64,000 nucleotides of DNA from assembly GCF_000296385.1 (NCBI RefSeq), contig NZ_JH815185.1, forward strand, positions 289,960 to 353,959, written 5' to 3'. This document shows positions 45,465 through 53,323 of this stretch, piece by piece. A program made the translations under genes and the position numbers. Every line of letters starts with the position of its first letter. The stretch's first letter is position 1. The notes beneath the pieces are model-generated. The model was not told where the DNA came from. It did not search any database and saw only the letters and a list, made by a program, of their open reading frames with translations. Source of the DNA: Lachnoanaerobaculum sp. OBRC5-5 (GTDB lineage: Bacteria; Bacillota; Clostridia; Lachnospirales; Lachnospiraceae).

Positions 45465-46423
45465 AACTTCTAAAGAAAATTCTGATGGCGTCATTATGTT
45501 CATTGATGGTACTTAGTACAAGTATGACATCATTTGCAGGTGTTATAGGTAAGAGTTCATCAAAGTATCCTAAGGTTGTAATGGGTGCACCGGCAGATGC
45601 GGATACTTATTTAAACGGTGCCGAAATCCATATGCTCACCTCATCTACAAAGAGTCAGATGATGAGCTTTGTCATTAAGACAAAGAACGGCAAGATTATT
45701 GTAGTAGACGGAGGTCTTCCTGCAGATGAGCCACACTTGGTAGAAACTATAAAGAGTTTCGGTAATGAAGTAAGTGCATGGATTTTATCACATCCTCACA
45801 GCGATCACGGCGGCGCATTTACAAAGCTTGCAGAGAACGGTTTTGAGGGATTGCAGATAGATGCATTCTACTACAATATAAGAGAGCAGGCATGGTATGA
45901 CAAATATGAAAGCTATAGAGCCGAGATGGTAAATACTATCAGAAACTCAATAGCAAAATTACCTGCAGGTGTATCTCATATGACAAGCAAGGGTGAGGTT
46001 TACTATGTAGACGGTGTAGCCATACATGTACTCAATGATCCTTATTGGATAGAGTCAAACTCTATCAACAATTCATCCGTAGTTTTCAGATTAGACTTTG
46101 ACAACGGTACCAGAGTATTATTCTTAGGAGATATGGGACCTGCAGCAGGTGAGAGACTTAAGGCGGATGTACCTGCTTCAGAGTTAAAGGCTGATATCGT
46201 ACAGATGGCTCATCACGGTCAGTACGGTGTAAACAAAGATGTTTATGAGCTTATAGCACCTAAGGTAGCTATGTGGAATGCTCCTGAGTGGCTTTGGGAC
46301 AATGACGGAGGTTCAGGTTACAATACCGGAAATTATAAGACTCTTGAGGTTAGATCCTGGATGGAAGAGTTGGGAACAAAGAAGAACTTTGTTATAAAGG
46401 ACGGAGACCAGACCATCAAATAA
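45461..46423 (+). CDS. Secreted metallo-beta-lactamase-fold hydrolase
   Basis: 320 aa. Signal peptide (1-26, ...TSFAG). MBL motif HPHSDHGG (about 111-118) holds the first metal ligands; FLGDMG (about 222-227, Asp) and MAHHGQYG (about 247-254, His) are the others, as in ComEC-C-terminal-like and YycJ-like hydrolases. GGGG precedes the ATG. Exported; substrate unknown, possibly a nucleotide or phosphodiester. Confidence 0.88.
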   Translation: MKLLKKILMASLCSLMVLSTSMTSFAGVIGKSSSKYPKVVMGAPADADTYLNGAEIHMLTSSTKSQMMSFVIKTKNGKIIVVDGGLPADEPHLVETIKSFGNEVSAWILSHPHSDHGGAFTKLAENGFEGLQIDAFYYNIREQAWYDKYESYRAEMVNTIRNSIAKLPAGVSHMTSKGEVYYVDGVAIHVLNDPYWIESNSINNSSVVFRLDFDNGTRVLFLGDMGPAAGERLKADVPASELKADIVQMAHHGQYGVNKDVYELIAPKVAMWNAPEWLWDNDGGSGYNTGNYKTLEVRSWMEELGTKKNFVIKDGDQTIK

Positions 46424-46442
46424 TTTAATACCAAAAATGATG

Positions 46443-46490
46443 AACCGGTACAGGTGTTGTGGATTCAATACTTGTACCGGTTTTTGTTTT
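46443..46490 (+). terminator. Rho-independent terminator
   Basis: AACCGGTACA (46443-46452) pairs with TGTACCGGTT (46473-46482), loop about 20 nt, followed by T-rich DNA. Confidence 0.85.
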
Positions 46491-46572
46491 AATGATAAAT
46501 AATATAGTGAATTTATGAAAATTGATAGTATAATAAAGATGTTGAAACAGATAGAAGAATGTTGAGGTATTT

Positions 46573-47601
46573 ATGGTAAAGAAAATAGGAATAGTCAGTT
46601 TATCAAGTGGTGTTTTAGGAGAAAGTTTTATTAAGCATGAACTTAAAATAGGTGTGGAAAGATTAAATAAATACGGTATAGAGGTTAAATTTTTGCCTAA
46701 TTCGCTTAAGGGTATGGACTTTATAAAAGAACATCCCGAATGTAGAGCTAAAGATTTGATAGAAGCGTTTAAGGATGACTCTATTGATATGATTTTATGT
46801 GCAATAGGAGGAGTAGATACATATAAACTTTTGCCATATCTGTTTGAAAACAATGAGCTGAAAAGGCACGTTAAACAAAAAATATTCTTAGGCTTTTCAG
46901 ATACCACCAAAAATCATTTTATGCTAAATAAAGTGGCAATAAAAACATTCTACGGTCAGGCATTTTTACCTGATATATGTGAGCTCTCAAATGATATGTT
47001 GCCATATACAAAAAAATACTTTGAGGAGCTTATTACAACAGGAAAAATAAAAGAAATACGTCCAAGTGAGTTTTGGTATAAGGAAAGAGAAGACTTCAGT
47101 GAGAATTCTATCGGAGTTGATATGGAAAAATATAAAAATACCGGATTTGAATTACTTTGCGGTAAGCCGGTATTTAAAGGTAAGATTTTGGGCGGTTGCA
47201 TTGATTCAATTTATGATATATTTGATAATTCAAGATTTGAAGATACGGTATCTCTTTGTAAAAAATATGATTTATTCCCAAGTCTTGAAGGTTGGAAGAA
47301 TAAAATTTTATTGTTGGAAACAAGTGAGGAAAAACCTGAACCGAAACTATATAGAAAAATGATCGAAGCTTTAAAAGATTATGGAATATTTGATGTGCTC
47401 TCAGGTGTTTTAGTCGGAAAGCCTCAAGATGAGGTATATTATGAGGAGTATAAGCAAATTTTACTTGAGGAAATCGGAGATAAAGACTTATCTGTTGTTT
47501 ATAATATAAATGTGGGGCATGCAACACCGAGGTGTATTATTCCTTTCGGAGTTGAAGCCGAGGTAAATGTAGATAAGCAGGTGATTGTTTTTGATAATTA
47601 A
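46573..47601 (+). CDS. Peptidase S66 family protein (LD-carboxypeptidase/MccF-like)
   Basis: 342 aa. The nucleophile Ser109 lies in GFSDTT; GGCIDSI (about 212-218) and LLLETSEE (about 254-261) give the Ser-Glu-His region of S66 enzymes, and NVGHATPRCIIPFGVEAEV (about 313-331) supplies the histidine. Members act on murein tetrapeptides or self-immunity substrates such as microcin C (MccF). Sequence details favour the MccF side, but this is a soft call. Confidence 0.85.
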   Translation: MVKKIGIVSLSSGVLGESFIKHELKIGVERLNKYGIEVKFLPNSLKGMDFIKEHPECRAKDLIEAFKDDSIDMILCAIGGVDTYKLLPYLFENNELKRHVKQKIFLGFSDTTKNHFMLNKVAIKTFYGQAFLPDICELSNDMLPYTKKYFEELITTGKIKEIRPSEFWYKEREDFSENSIGVDMEKYKNTGFELLCGKPVFKGKILGGCIDSIYDIFDNSRFEDTVSLCKKYDLFPSLEGWKNKILLLETSEEKPEPKLYRKMIEALKDYGIFDVLSGVLVGKPQDEVYYEEYKQILLEEIGDKDLSVVYNINVGHATPRCIIPFGVEAEVNVDKQVIVFDN

Positions 47602-47638
47602 ATCGGATGCTTGTTGCAGAAATACTTAAGGAGGCTAT

Positions 47639-48184
47639 GTGTTTTTAAAATATAATAAAAACGAGAAGCCGGAATTCAATTATAAGAGGGCATGTGGCTT
47701 ATGGTTGATTTTGGTAGCAGCAGTTATTTTAGCGGCTACTTTTGTTGGCGGAAAACAAATCATAAATATGCAGGTGTTTTGCTTAGGATATATTATCAGC
47801 TTTTTTTCTGTTAATATGAATAAAAAAGTACTAAATAAATTGTCTGATGGAAGTTCCTCTGAATTTCAAAGAAAAGTGTCGTTATATGCAATTATTTTAT
47901 TGCTTGTATTAATGTCACTACTTGGTGGACCGTTCTTTGCCGATGAGAATTGGAGATTGATTTGGTTGGGAGCATTGATGGCGACCGCAATACACTTTTT
48001 TATGTATTACTTTGTACATGGAAAATCAATGATTTATTTAGGTGCTGTTTGTTCCTTGAATATTTTGACAGGATATATTTTCTCAGGCATTCCTGTAACT
48101 GTGATTGCATATATTGATGCGGCAATTAAGTTCATAATTGGAATTTACCTGTTGTTTTTTTCAAAGCCGTCAAAGCAGAGATGA
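47639..48184 (+). CDS. Hypothetical membrane protein with about five spans
   Basis: 181 aa from the GTG at 47639, with AAGGAGG ending 4 bases ahead. The N-terminus is charged (KYNKNEKPEFNYKRACG), followed by hydrophobic helices near 21-38, 42-60, 82-98, 110-130 and 140-175. I recognise no family with certainty. It follows the S66 gene by 37 bp and precedes the DUF1697 gene. Confidence 0.7.
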   Translation: MFLKYNKNEKPEFNYKRACGLWLILVAAVILAATFVGGKQIINMQVFCLGYIISFFSVNMNKKVLNKLSDGSSSEFQRKVSLYAIILLLVLMSLLGGPFFADENWRLIWLGALMATAIHFFMYYFVHGKSMIYLGAVCSLNILTGYIFSGIPVTVIAYIDAAIKFIIGIYLLFFSKPSKQR

Positions 48185-48209
48185 ATTTTAGTGTATAGAG
48201 GTAAGTAAG

Positions 48210-48749
48210 TTGAGATATATACTTTTATTGCGTGGTATAAATGTTGGTGGAAAGAATAAAGTCGCTATGAGTGAATTGAAAGTTTTGTTAACTGAATTGG
48301 GATTTGAGGATGTTGATTCTTACATTAACAGCGGGAATTTATTCTTTAACAGTGGGGAAAGCTATGAAAGTTGTATCTCTAAGATAAAATATTTATTGGA
48401 GACAAATTTTAACTTTTCAATCCCTTTTACTTTAATTAGTAAAGAAGAGTACTTGAAAGAGAAGGAGAGACTTCCAAAATGGTGGTATGAAGAAATGGCA
48501 AGAAGAGACGTTTTATTCTTTTCCTATGATTTGGATAGAAGCAAAATCTTTGACTTTATAGACAAATCCACGTTTTATAATGAAATAGTTTACATTGGTA
48601 AAAATGCTGTATTTTGGGGAAAGTATGATGAATCGGAATACATGAAAACTATATACCACAAAAAGCTTATAAAACAGGAATTTTATAAGCAGGTAACAAT
48701 ACGGAATGGAAATACATTTGAAAAGACAGCTAAGATCCTTGAAAAATAA
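48210..48749 (+). CDS. DUF1697 protein
   Basis: 179 aa from the TTG at 48210 (AGAGG ahead). The signature LLRGINVGGKNKVAMSELKVLL (about 5-26) and YINSGNLFFNS (about 37-47) are definitive for DUF1697. Function is unknown for the family. It ends before an AT-rich gap. Confidence 0.9.
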   Translation: MRYILLLRGINVGGKNKVAMSELKVLLTELGFEDVDSYINSGNLFFNSGESYESCISKIKYLLETNFNFSIPFTLISKEEYLKEKERLPKWWYEEMARRDVLFFSYDLDRSKIFDFIDKSTFYNEIVYIGKNAVFWGKYDESEYMKTIYHKKLIKQEFYKQVTIRNGNTFEKTAKILEK

Positions 48750-48982
48750 AGGCCAGGTTATATGAATAGCTAAGGCCTAATTTTTCCTGTATTTATATCA
48801 TTTAGATAATACAAAATAAATCTTAAGAAAATAATTTGTTGATTAATTGAAAAGTTAAATGTAATATTTTTATATATAAAGTAGGGTATTTTGTTAATAT
48901 AAATATTTAAAGTGATAAATATAATATTAAAAATTCTGTGTATATTTATTACACTGATGAATATTGTAGTGGAGGGCAACAA
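48750..48982. other. AT-rich intergenic stretch
   Basis: Contains a weak hairpin (AGGCC/GGCCT, 5-bp stem) near 48750-48778 with a T-tract, a possible terminator for DUF1697, and very AT-rich DNA. GGAGGG at 48971-48976 is the ribosome site of the next gene. Confidence 0.45.
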
Positions 48983-49852
48983 ATGAAAAAAAGAATATGG
49001 TGTATTGCTTTAGTGTTAGGAATTGCGACAATTTTTAGCGGCTGTGGAGTTAGTTCTAATAAGACAGATGCGGAAACAAATAAAACTGAAATATCCTCAT
49101 CTGTGGAAGCATCTAAGAAAAAAACGACAAAAAATAAAAAGGATTTAATATGTCCTACGAGACTTGGTTCTCTTGGTTGGTTTGATTCTTTACCTAAAGG
49201 TGAACATGTATGTTTTGCCGGTGTGATAGGTGCATTAAGCAATTATCAAAGAGGAAGTGTTACAAATAAAAGAGAAAATGTTGCAGGTGAAACACCGGTA
49301 GTAAATCCGTTCAACGCTTTACTTATCAGAGAAAGCTTTACTGAAGAAAAGGCAAAAGATTATGAATTAAAATTTGCTGATAAACTTGAAGAAGTACCGG
49401 ATATTCTTAGGACACAAAAGTTTTGGGGCATTGGATTAAAGGATTATGCTGGATTAGGTTCCGGTGATGATGATAAAATTGATATAATTGTTGACAAATC
49501 TGATAAAGTGAATATAAATGGATTTGATTTCATAAGAGAAGAGGGGCATATAAATTTTTTGAAAGCAGATAATAATGATCAGGATGTAAATAATGCCGCT
49601 TATTATGTTGGTTATTATTACACAACAAAAGGAGTGGATTCTGCTCTTCTTCAAGAGAATTCTGAGGAAATGATGGGAATGGCTGTATTTGTAACTTTTA
49701 GAGAAGGCGTAATTGCATTTTACACAGGAGAGGAAAACGATCGTGGTAAAGATATTACAGAGGAACAGATAAAAGCACTTCATAGCGGATCTGATTTGAT
49801 TATGAGTACTCTGAGAAAAGAGAAGGGAAAGGCATCATATTCTATTTACTAA
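48983..49852 (+). CDS. Lipoprotein of unknown function
   Basis: 289 aa from the ATG at 48983, after GGAGGG; 15 upstream codons are rejected. Signal with lipobox IFSGC (Cys about 24), a low-complexity Lys/Thr/Ser linker (about 25-60), then a globular domain. No family seen. The late segment YYVGYYYTTKGVDSALL is tyrosine-rich. It has its own promoter region and a strong terminator. Confidence 0.78.
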   Translation: MKKRIWCIALVLGIATIFSGCGVSSNKTDAETNKTEISSSVEASKKKTTKNKKDLICPTRLGSLGWFDSLPKGEHVCFAGVIGALSNYQRGSVTNKRENVAGETPVVNPFNALLIRESFTEEKAKDYELKFADKLEEVPDILRTQKFWGIGLKDYAGLGSGDDDKIDIIVDKSDKVNINGFDFIREEGHINFLKADNNDQDVNNAAYYVGYYYTTKGVDSALLQENSEEMMGMAVFVTFREGVIAFYTGEENDRGKDITEEQIKALHSGSDLIMSTLRKEKGKASYSIY

Positions 49853-49920
49853 TTTTGTAACATTGTAAATATAAAAGTGTTGACTATCAAATTATAAAAA
49901 GCTATTTTAATGTAGTGGTG

Positions 49921-49952
49921 AATGGCCCCGTGATAAGGGGCTATTTGATTTT
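49921..49952 (+). terminator. Rho-independent terminator
   Basis: AATGGCCCC (49921-49929), loop GTGATAA, GGGGCTATT (49937-49945) with one G-T pair, then T-rich DNA. Confidence 0.88.
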
Positions 49953-50103
49953 TATAGGTATATATTTTATGAAATATACTTATTAAAAAACAAAAAGAAG
50001 TAAACTTGTTTATATACGGAAAAACAAATAAAAACAGTTATTTTAAATATTGTTGTATTTATAAATTTGTCGCAGTTTTTATTTTTTAGAAAAAGGGTAC
50101 AAA

Positions 50104-50625
50104 GTGGATAATATAATTATAAAAGAAGCCTCTCCTGAGGATGCTTTGGCGAGAATAGAATATTCAAAGAAGATAGGAGCAGAGACGGATAATCTGTCAT
50201 TTGGAGCGGAAGGTTTTCCTATTTCTGTTGAAGGAGAGGCGGAATATATTGAATCTGTTTTGAAAGATGAAAGATCATGCTCATTTTTTGCATGGAGAGA
50301 TGGCGAAATTATCGGAGATGTAAGCTTAAGCGGAATGCCAAGGCGAATGAATCACAGAGCGGAACTTGGTATTATGGTTTTGAAATCCGAATGGAATAAA
50401 GGTCTTGGAAGCAGATTGCTTAAAATGGTGATAGAGTATGCCAAGTCACATGGTATTGAGATAATAAATCTTGAAGTTAGAAGTGATAATTTTAGGGCAA
50501 TTCATGTCTATGAGAAGTTCGGATTCAGAAAAATCGGTACATCTTTCGCATATCTTAAAATAGGAGATTCATATATAGATTTTGATATAATGTATCTGGA
50601 TTTGAGACAGAAAAATTATAGTTAG
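50104..50625 (+). CDS. GNAT-family N-acetyltransferase
   Basis: 173 aa from the GTG at 50104 (AAGGG ahead). Acetyl-CoA-binding motif A is ELGIMVLKSEWNKGLGSRLLKMVIEYAKS (about 93-121), with the Q/RxxGxG/A-type NKGLGS. The RAIHVYEKFGFRKIG segment (about 134-148) is the usual RimL/RimJ-like ending. The substrate is unknown. It starts a run of small housekeeping or stress genes. Confidence 0.88.
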   Translation: MDNIIIKEASPEDALARIEYSKKIGAETDNLSFGAEGFPISVEGEAEYIESVLKDERSCSFFAWRDGEIIGDVSLSGMPRRMNHRAELGIMVLKSEWNKGLGSRLLKMVIEYAKSHGIEIINLEVRSDNFRAIHVYEKFGFRKIGTSFAYLKIGDSYIDFDIMYLDLRQKNYS

Positions 50626-50647
50626 AATTTGTGGAGATGACCGGAAA

Positions 50648-51163
50648 ATGAGAACCAAAAGAGTCGTAGTAGAAAAATGGAATCCGCAATGGAAATATGA
50701 ATATGAAAAGATAGTAGCTTCATTAGGCAAAGATATCATTTACAATTCAATCAAAATTGAACATGTTGGAAGTACATCAGTTGAAGGACTATCAGCAAAA
50801 CCCGTCATTGATCTTGATATTGTTATTGAAAAGGACAAATTTGCAATTATTAAGGAATTACTTAATAAAAAAGGATATGAACACGAGGGAGATTTGGGTA
50901 TTGAAGGTAGAGAAGCTTTTTCATACTCCGGAAAAGAAGAATTGATGACACATCATTTATATGTATGTCCGAAAGATTCCAAGGAACTTTTTAAACATAT
51001 TACATTTAGAAATTTTTTGAAAAATAATCCTGATTTAGCAGCTGAGTACTCAAAGGTGAAAGAACAGGCAGCAGTACTTTATCCGGATGATATAGATAAG
51101 TATATGGAATTCAAATCAAAAATTATTGAAAAGATTTATAAGAAGTGTAGGTTATTAGAATGA
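50648..51163 (+). CDS. GrpB-family nucleotidyltransferase-fold protein
   Basis: 171 aa. The sequence WNPQWKYEYEKI, EHVGSTSVEGLSAKPVIDLDIVI (about 38-60) and THHLYVCP (about 101-108) are the GrpB hallmarks; the paired acidic D-D-x-D region has the nucleotidyltransferase look. The true function is unknown. GGAG precedes the ATG. The stop overlaps the DUF523 start (ATGA). Confidence 0.92.
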   Translation: MRTKRVVVEKWNPQWKYEYEKIVASLGKDIIYNSIKIEHVGSTSVEGLSAKPVIDLDIVIEKDKFAIIKELLNKKGYEHEGDLGIEGREAFSYSGKEELMTHHLYVCPKDSKELFKHITFRNFLKNNPDLAAEYSKVKEQAAVLYPDDIDKYMEFKSKIIEKIYKKCRLLE

Positions 51164-51576
51164 AAATAGCGGTAAGTGCATGTTTACTTGGAGAAAATTG
51201 TAAATATAACGGTAGAAATAATTACAGTGAAAAAGTAAGAGATTATACCAAAGGACATGAGGTAATACCTGTTTGTCCGGAAGTCCTTGGCGGACTGCCT
51301 ATTCCAAGAGAACCTGCGGAAATAGTAAACGGTATAGTCAGTCTCAATGACGGCACCTCTGTTGATAAAGAATTTCGTGAAGGTGCAAGAGCAGCACTTG
51401 AGACAGTAAAAGAGCAAAATGCCGATATTGTTATATTACAGTCCAGAAGTCCCTCATGTGGGGTAAATGCGATATATGACGGTTCATTTTCAGGAAAAAT
51501 TATATCAGGACAGGGTGTATTTGCAGATTTATTAAGGAGAAACGGAATAAAGGCGATAGATGTAGAGGATTTATAG
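51160..51576 (+). CDS. DUF523 protein
   Basis: 138 aa. SACLLGENCKYNG (about 6-18), VIPVCPEVLGGLPIPREPAEI (about 35-55) and QSRSPSCG (about 93-100) are the DUF523 motifs, with conserved cysteines that look like a metal or Fe-S site. Function unknown; DUF1722-linked in other species. It is coupled to grpB. Confidence 0.93.
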   Translation: MKIAVSACLLGENCKYNGRNNYSEKVRDYTKGHEVIPVCPEVLGGLPIPREPAEIVNGIVSLNDGTSVDKEFREGARAALETVKEQNADIVILQSRSPSCGVNAIYDGSFSGKIISGQGVFADLLRRNGIKAIDVEDL

Positions 51577-51625
51577 ATAGACAGGGGGCTGTCGGCTTTC
51601 TTAATCAAAATATAGAGGTAAACAA

Positions 51626-51892
51626 ATGAATGATATTGATATATTATTTGATAAGATAAAACAACTTTCTAAAGCTGTTACAGAATCGAATTTTTCTGAT
51701 TACAGTAAACAGGGGTATGATTTATTAATCGCTATACATGATTTGGGAATTTCAAAAGATTCTGTATATAATATTTTTTTTGAATATTATAAAAGCTTAG
51801 AGGAAGGATTATCAAAAGAGTGGTTTGCGGATATGCTTGATTACATATGTGGATGGTGCAATCCTGAAAAATATATTTGGAAAGATGAGTAA
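51626..51892 (+). CDS. Small hypothetical protein (immunity-protein-like)
   Basis: 88 aa, acidic and all-helical, ending DYICGWCNPEKYIWKDE. The family is not recognised; acidic all-helical proteins of this size with conserved Trp and Cys at the end often turn out to be immunity proteins, a weak hint. AGAGG precedes the ATG. The terminator immediately after it is repeated 1.17 kb downstream. Confidence 0.6.
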   Translation: MNDIDILFDKIKQLSKAVTESNFSDYSKQGYDLLIAIHDLGISKDSVYNIFFEYYKSLEEGLSKEWFADMLDYICGWCNPEKYIWKDE

Positions 51893-51926
51893 TTTATAGG
51901 GCAGCTTTTAGCTGTCTTTTTGATTT
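51891..51926 (+). terminator. Terminator, first copy of a duplicated 35-bp unit
   Basis: AGGGCAGC, loop TTTTA, GCTGTCTT with G-T pairs, then T. The flanking bases AATTTATA and GATT are also shared with the copy at 53064-53099, which has one extra T. Confidence 0.85.
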
Positions 51927-52012
51927 GAAATATATTACAAAATAATTGATTACAAAATATTATTGTGTTAACATGACATTAAGGCATAAGGACATTTGAA
52001 AGTGAGTTTATT

Positions 52013-53065
52013 ATGTATTTTATGAATGATTTAGGTGGTTTTTTAGGAATTACATCTTTAGCAGGTGTATTAAGTTTATTGTTAGTGTTGTACAGTATAA
52101 TACATATAAATCCAATAAGGTATACTTTATTGGAGTATGATAAGAAAGTGGAATATAGTTTTAAGCGGTTAATTATTAGTATTGTATTTATCATTTTTTT
52201 GTTATTTATTTTATTTTCAACATTATATATAACTAATGATAATAAATTCAGCTATTTTAAATTATTTAGTGGGTCACTATTTCTTATTCTATCAATCATT
52301 GCAATCATTGCAAACGTTGCTTTTATATGGAACCTTAATAAACAAATTGGAGCTATGAGGTATAAATTTTGGACGAAGATAAGGATTATATGTATAAGAG
52401 AAGATTTGATTTTACCTCTTATAGCTTCATGGATTGGTATTTATTACTTTTCCTTATCTTTTTCATATATTTGTAAACAAATGCCTAAAGTTTCAATGAT
52501 TATTGTTGTTCTGGGAAGTGTAATTTTCATTCCTACACTAATTTATGGAGTGTATAAAAAAAGTGGTACAGAACAAAATATTGCATATTATTATGCTTAT
52601 GAAAAGAAGAATGATAATAATCGCGATAATGTATTATATCTATATGAAAAAAATGATGAAATTTTTATATGTAGATATAGAAATTATTCGAAGGTCAGTA
52701 AAGAAGAAAGTGATAAATTATCAAAAGAATTAACTGGATGCAAAAATCATATTATCAGTAATTTAAGTGATAATAGTGATAACAAACAAAGTATTATTAA
52801 TATGGTAGTAAAGGTTGAAAAATACAATAAACACGGATATATTGAATTAGGTGATTTATGCGTGCGTAATTTTGTTGACAAGATAAAAAATTATGACTTT
52901 ACTACAAATAATATAGAAGAATCTAATTTTAAAGAAGAATTGGAGAATTTTCTTACAGAAATGGAAGAACTTACTTGCATAAAGTTAGTAGATATCGATT
53001 CGATAAAAGATGGGAAAATATACCCTTATCTGGATAATATAGAAAAGTTTAATAATCTAATTTAA
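52013..53065 (+). CDS. AT-rich hypothetical membrane protein
   Basis: 350 aa. Hydrophobic helices near residues 12-27, 53-70, 85-105, 138-155 and 162-180, then a charged cytosolic C-terminal half (about 185-350). Weak ribosome site; an ATG three codons later (52022) is an alternative start. Base composition is markedly more AT-rich than the neighbours (many ATT, TTA and AAA codons). It lies exactly between two near-identical terminators, a sign of gene insertion. No family recognised. Confidence 0.68.
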   Translation: MYFMNDLGGFLGITSLAGVLSLLLVLYSIIHINPIRYTLLEYDKKVEYSFKRLIISIVFIIFLLFILFSTLYITNDNKFSYFKLFSGSLFLILSIIAIIANVAFIWNLNKQIGAMRYKFWTKIRIICIREDLILPLIASWIGIYYFSLSFSYICKQMPKVSMIIVVLGSVIFIPTLIYGVYKKSGTEQNIAYYYAYEKKNDNNRDNVLYLYEKNDEIFICRYRNYSKVSKEESDKLSKELTGCKNHIISNLSDNSDNKQSIINMVVKVEKYNKHGYIELGDLCVRNFVDKIKNYDFTTNNIEESNFKEELENFLTEMEELTCIKLVDIDSIKDGKIYPYLDNIEKFNNLI

Positions 53066-53099
53066 TTTATAGGGCAGCTTTTAGCTGTCTTTTTTGATT
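53064..53099 (+). terminator. Terminator, second copy of the 35-bp unit
   Basis: Identical to 51891-51926 except for one extra T in the run. It serves as the terminator of the AT-rich membrane gene. Confidence 0.85.
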
Positions 53100-53126
53100 G
53101 ACAAAGAATTTCAAATATTATATACT
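53098..53126 (+). promoter_or_regulatory. Promoter of uxaB
   Basis: TTGACA (53098-53103), 17 bp, TATACT (53121-53126). It begins at the very end of the repeated terminator unit. Confidence 0.88.
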
Positions 53127-53130
53127 CAAA

Positions 53131-53148
53131 AATGTAAACGCTTACATT
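53131..53148 (+). promoter_or_regulatory. cre/LacI-type operator of uxaB
   Basis: TGTAAACGCTTACA within AATGTAAACGCTTACATT, a near-perfect dyad with central CG. It matches the catabolite-response-element and LacI-family pattern TGWAANCGNTWNCA. It overlaps the transcription start region just after the -10, the place for repression. The protein could be CcpA or a hexuronate repressor; none is encoded nearby. Confidence 0.85.
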
Positions 53149-53323
53149 ACTAGAGAGCGAAAAAGGGAAACAAAGTCTGAAGATATGAAGCGAATATATC
53201 AATGTATAAAGCTAAGATGCGGAAGCTGAAAGATGACATTGAAGTAGGTAAAATTATTTCAATGATAACAGATTACTGATGGCAATGGCTGCAGTAGTTA
53301 ATAAAAAATATTAGGAGTATAAT
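53149..53323. other. uxaB leader, 175 bp
   Basis: A frame of 25 codons (53202-53279, MYKAKMRKLKDD...) is open but has no ribosome site. No riboswitch-like structure seen. TAGGAG at about 53312 is the ribosome site of uxaB. Confidence 0.4.

Noticed and set aside
51580-51593. GACAG/CTGTC hairpin after the DUF523 gene as a terminator
   Set aside because: Five-base stem and no proper T-run.
53202-53279. 25-codon frame in the uxaB leader
   Set aside because: No ribosome site and not clearly protein-like; more likely plain leader.
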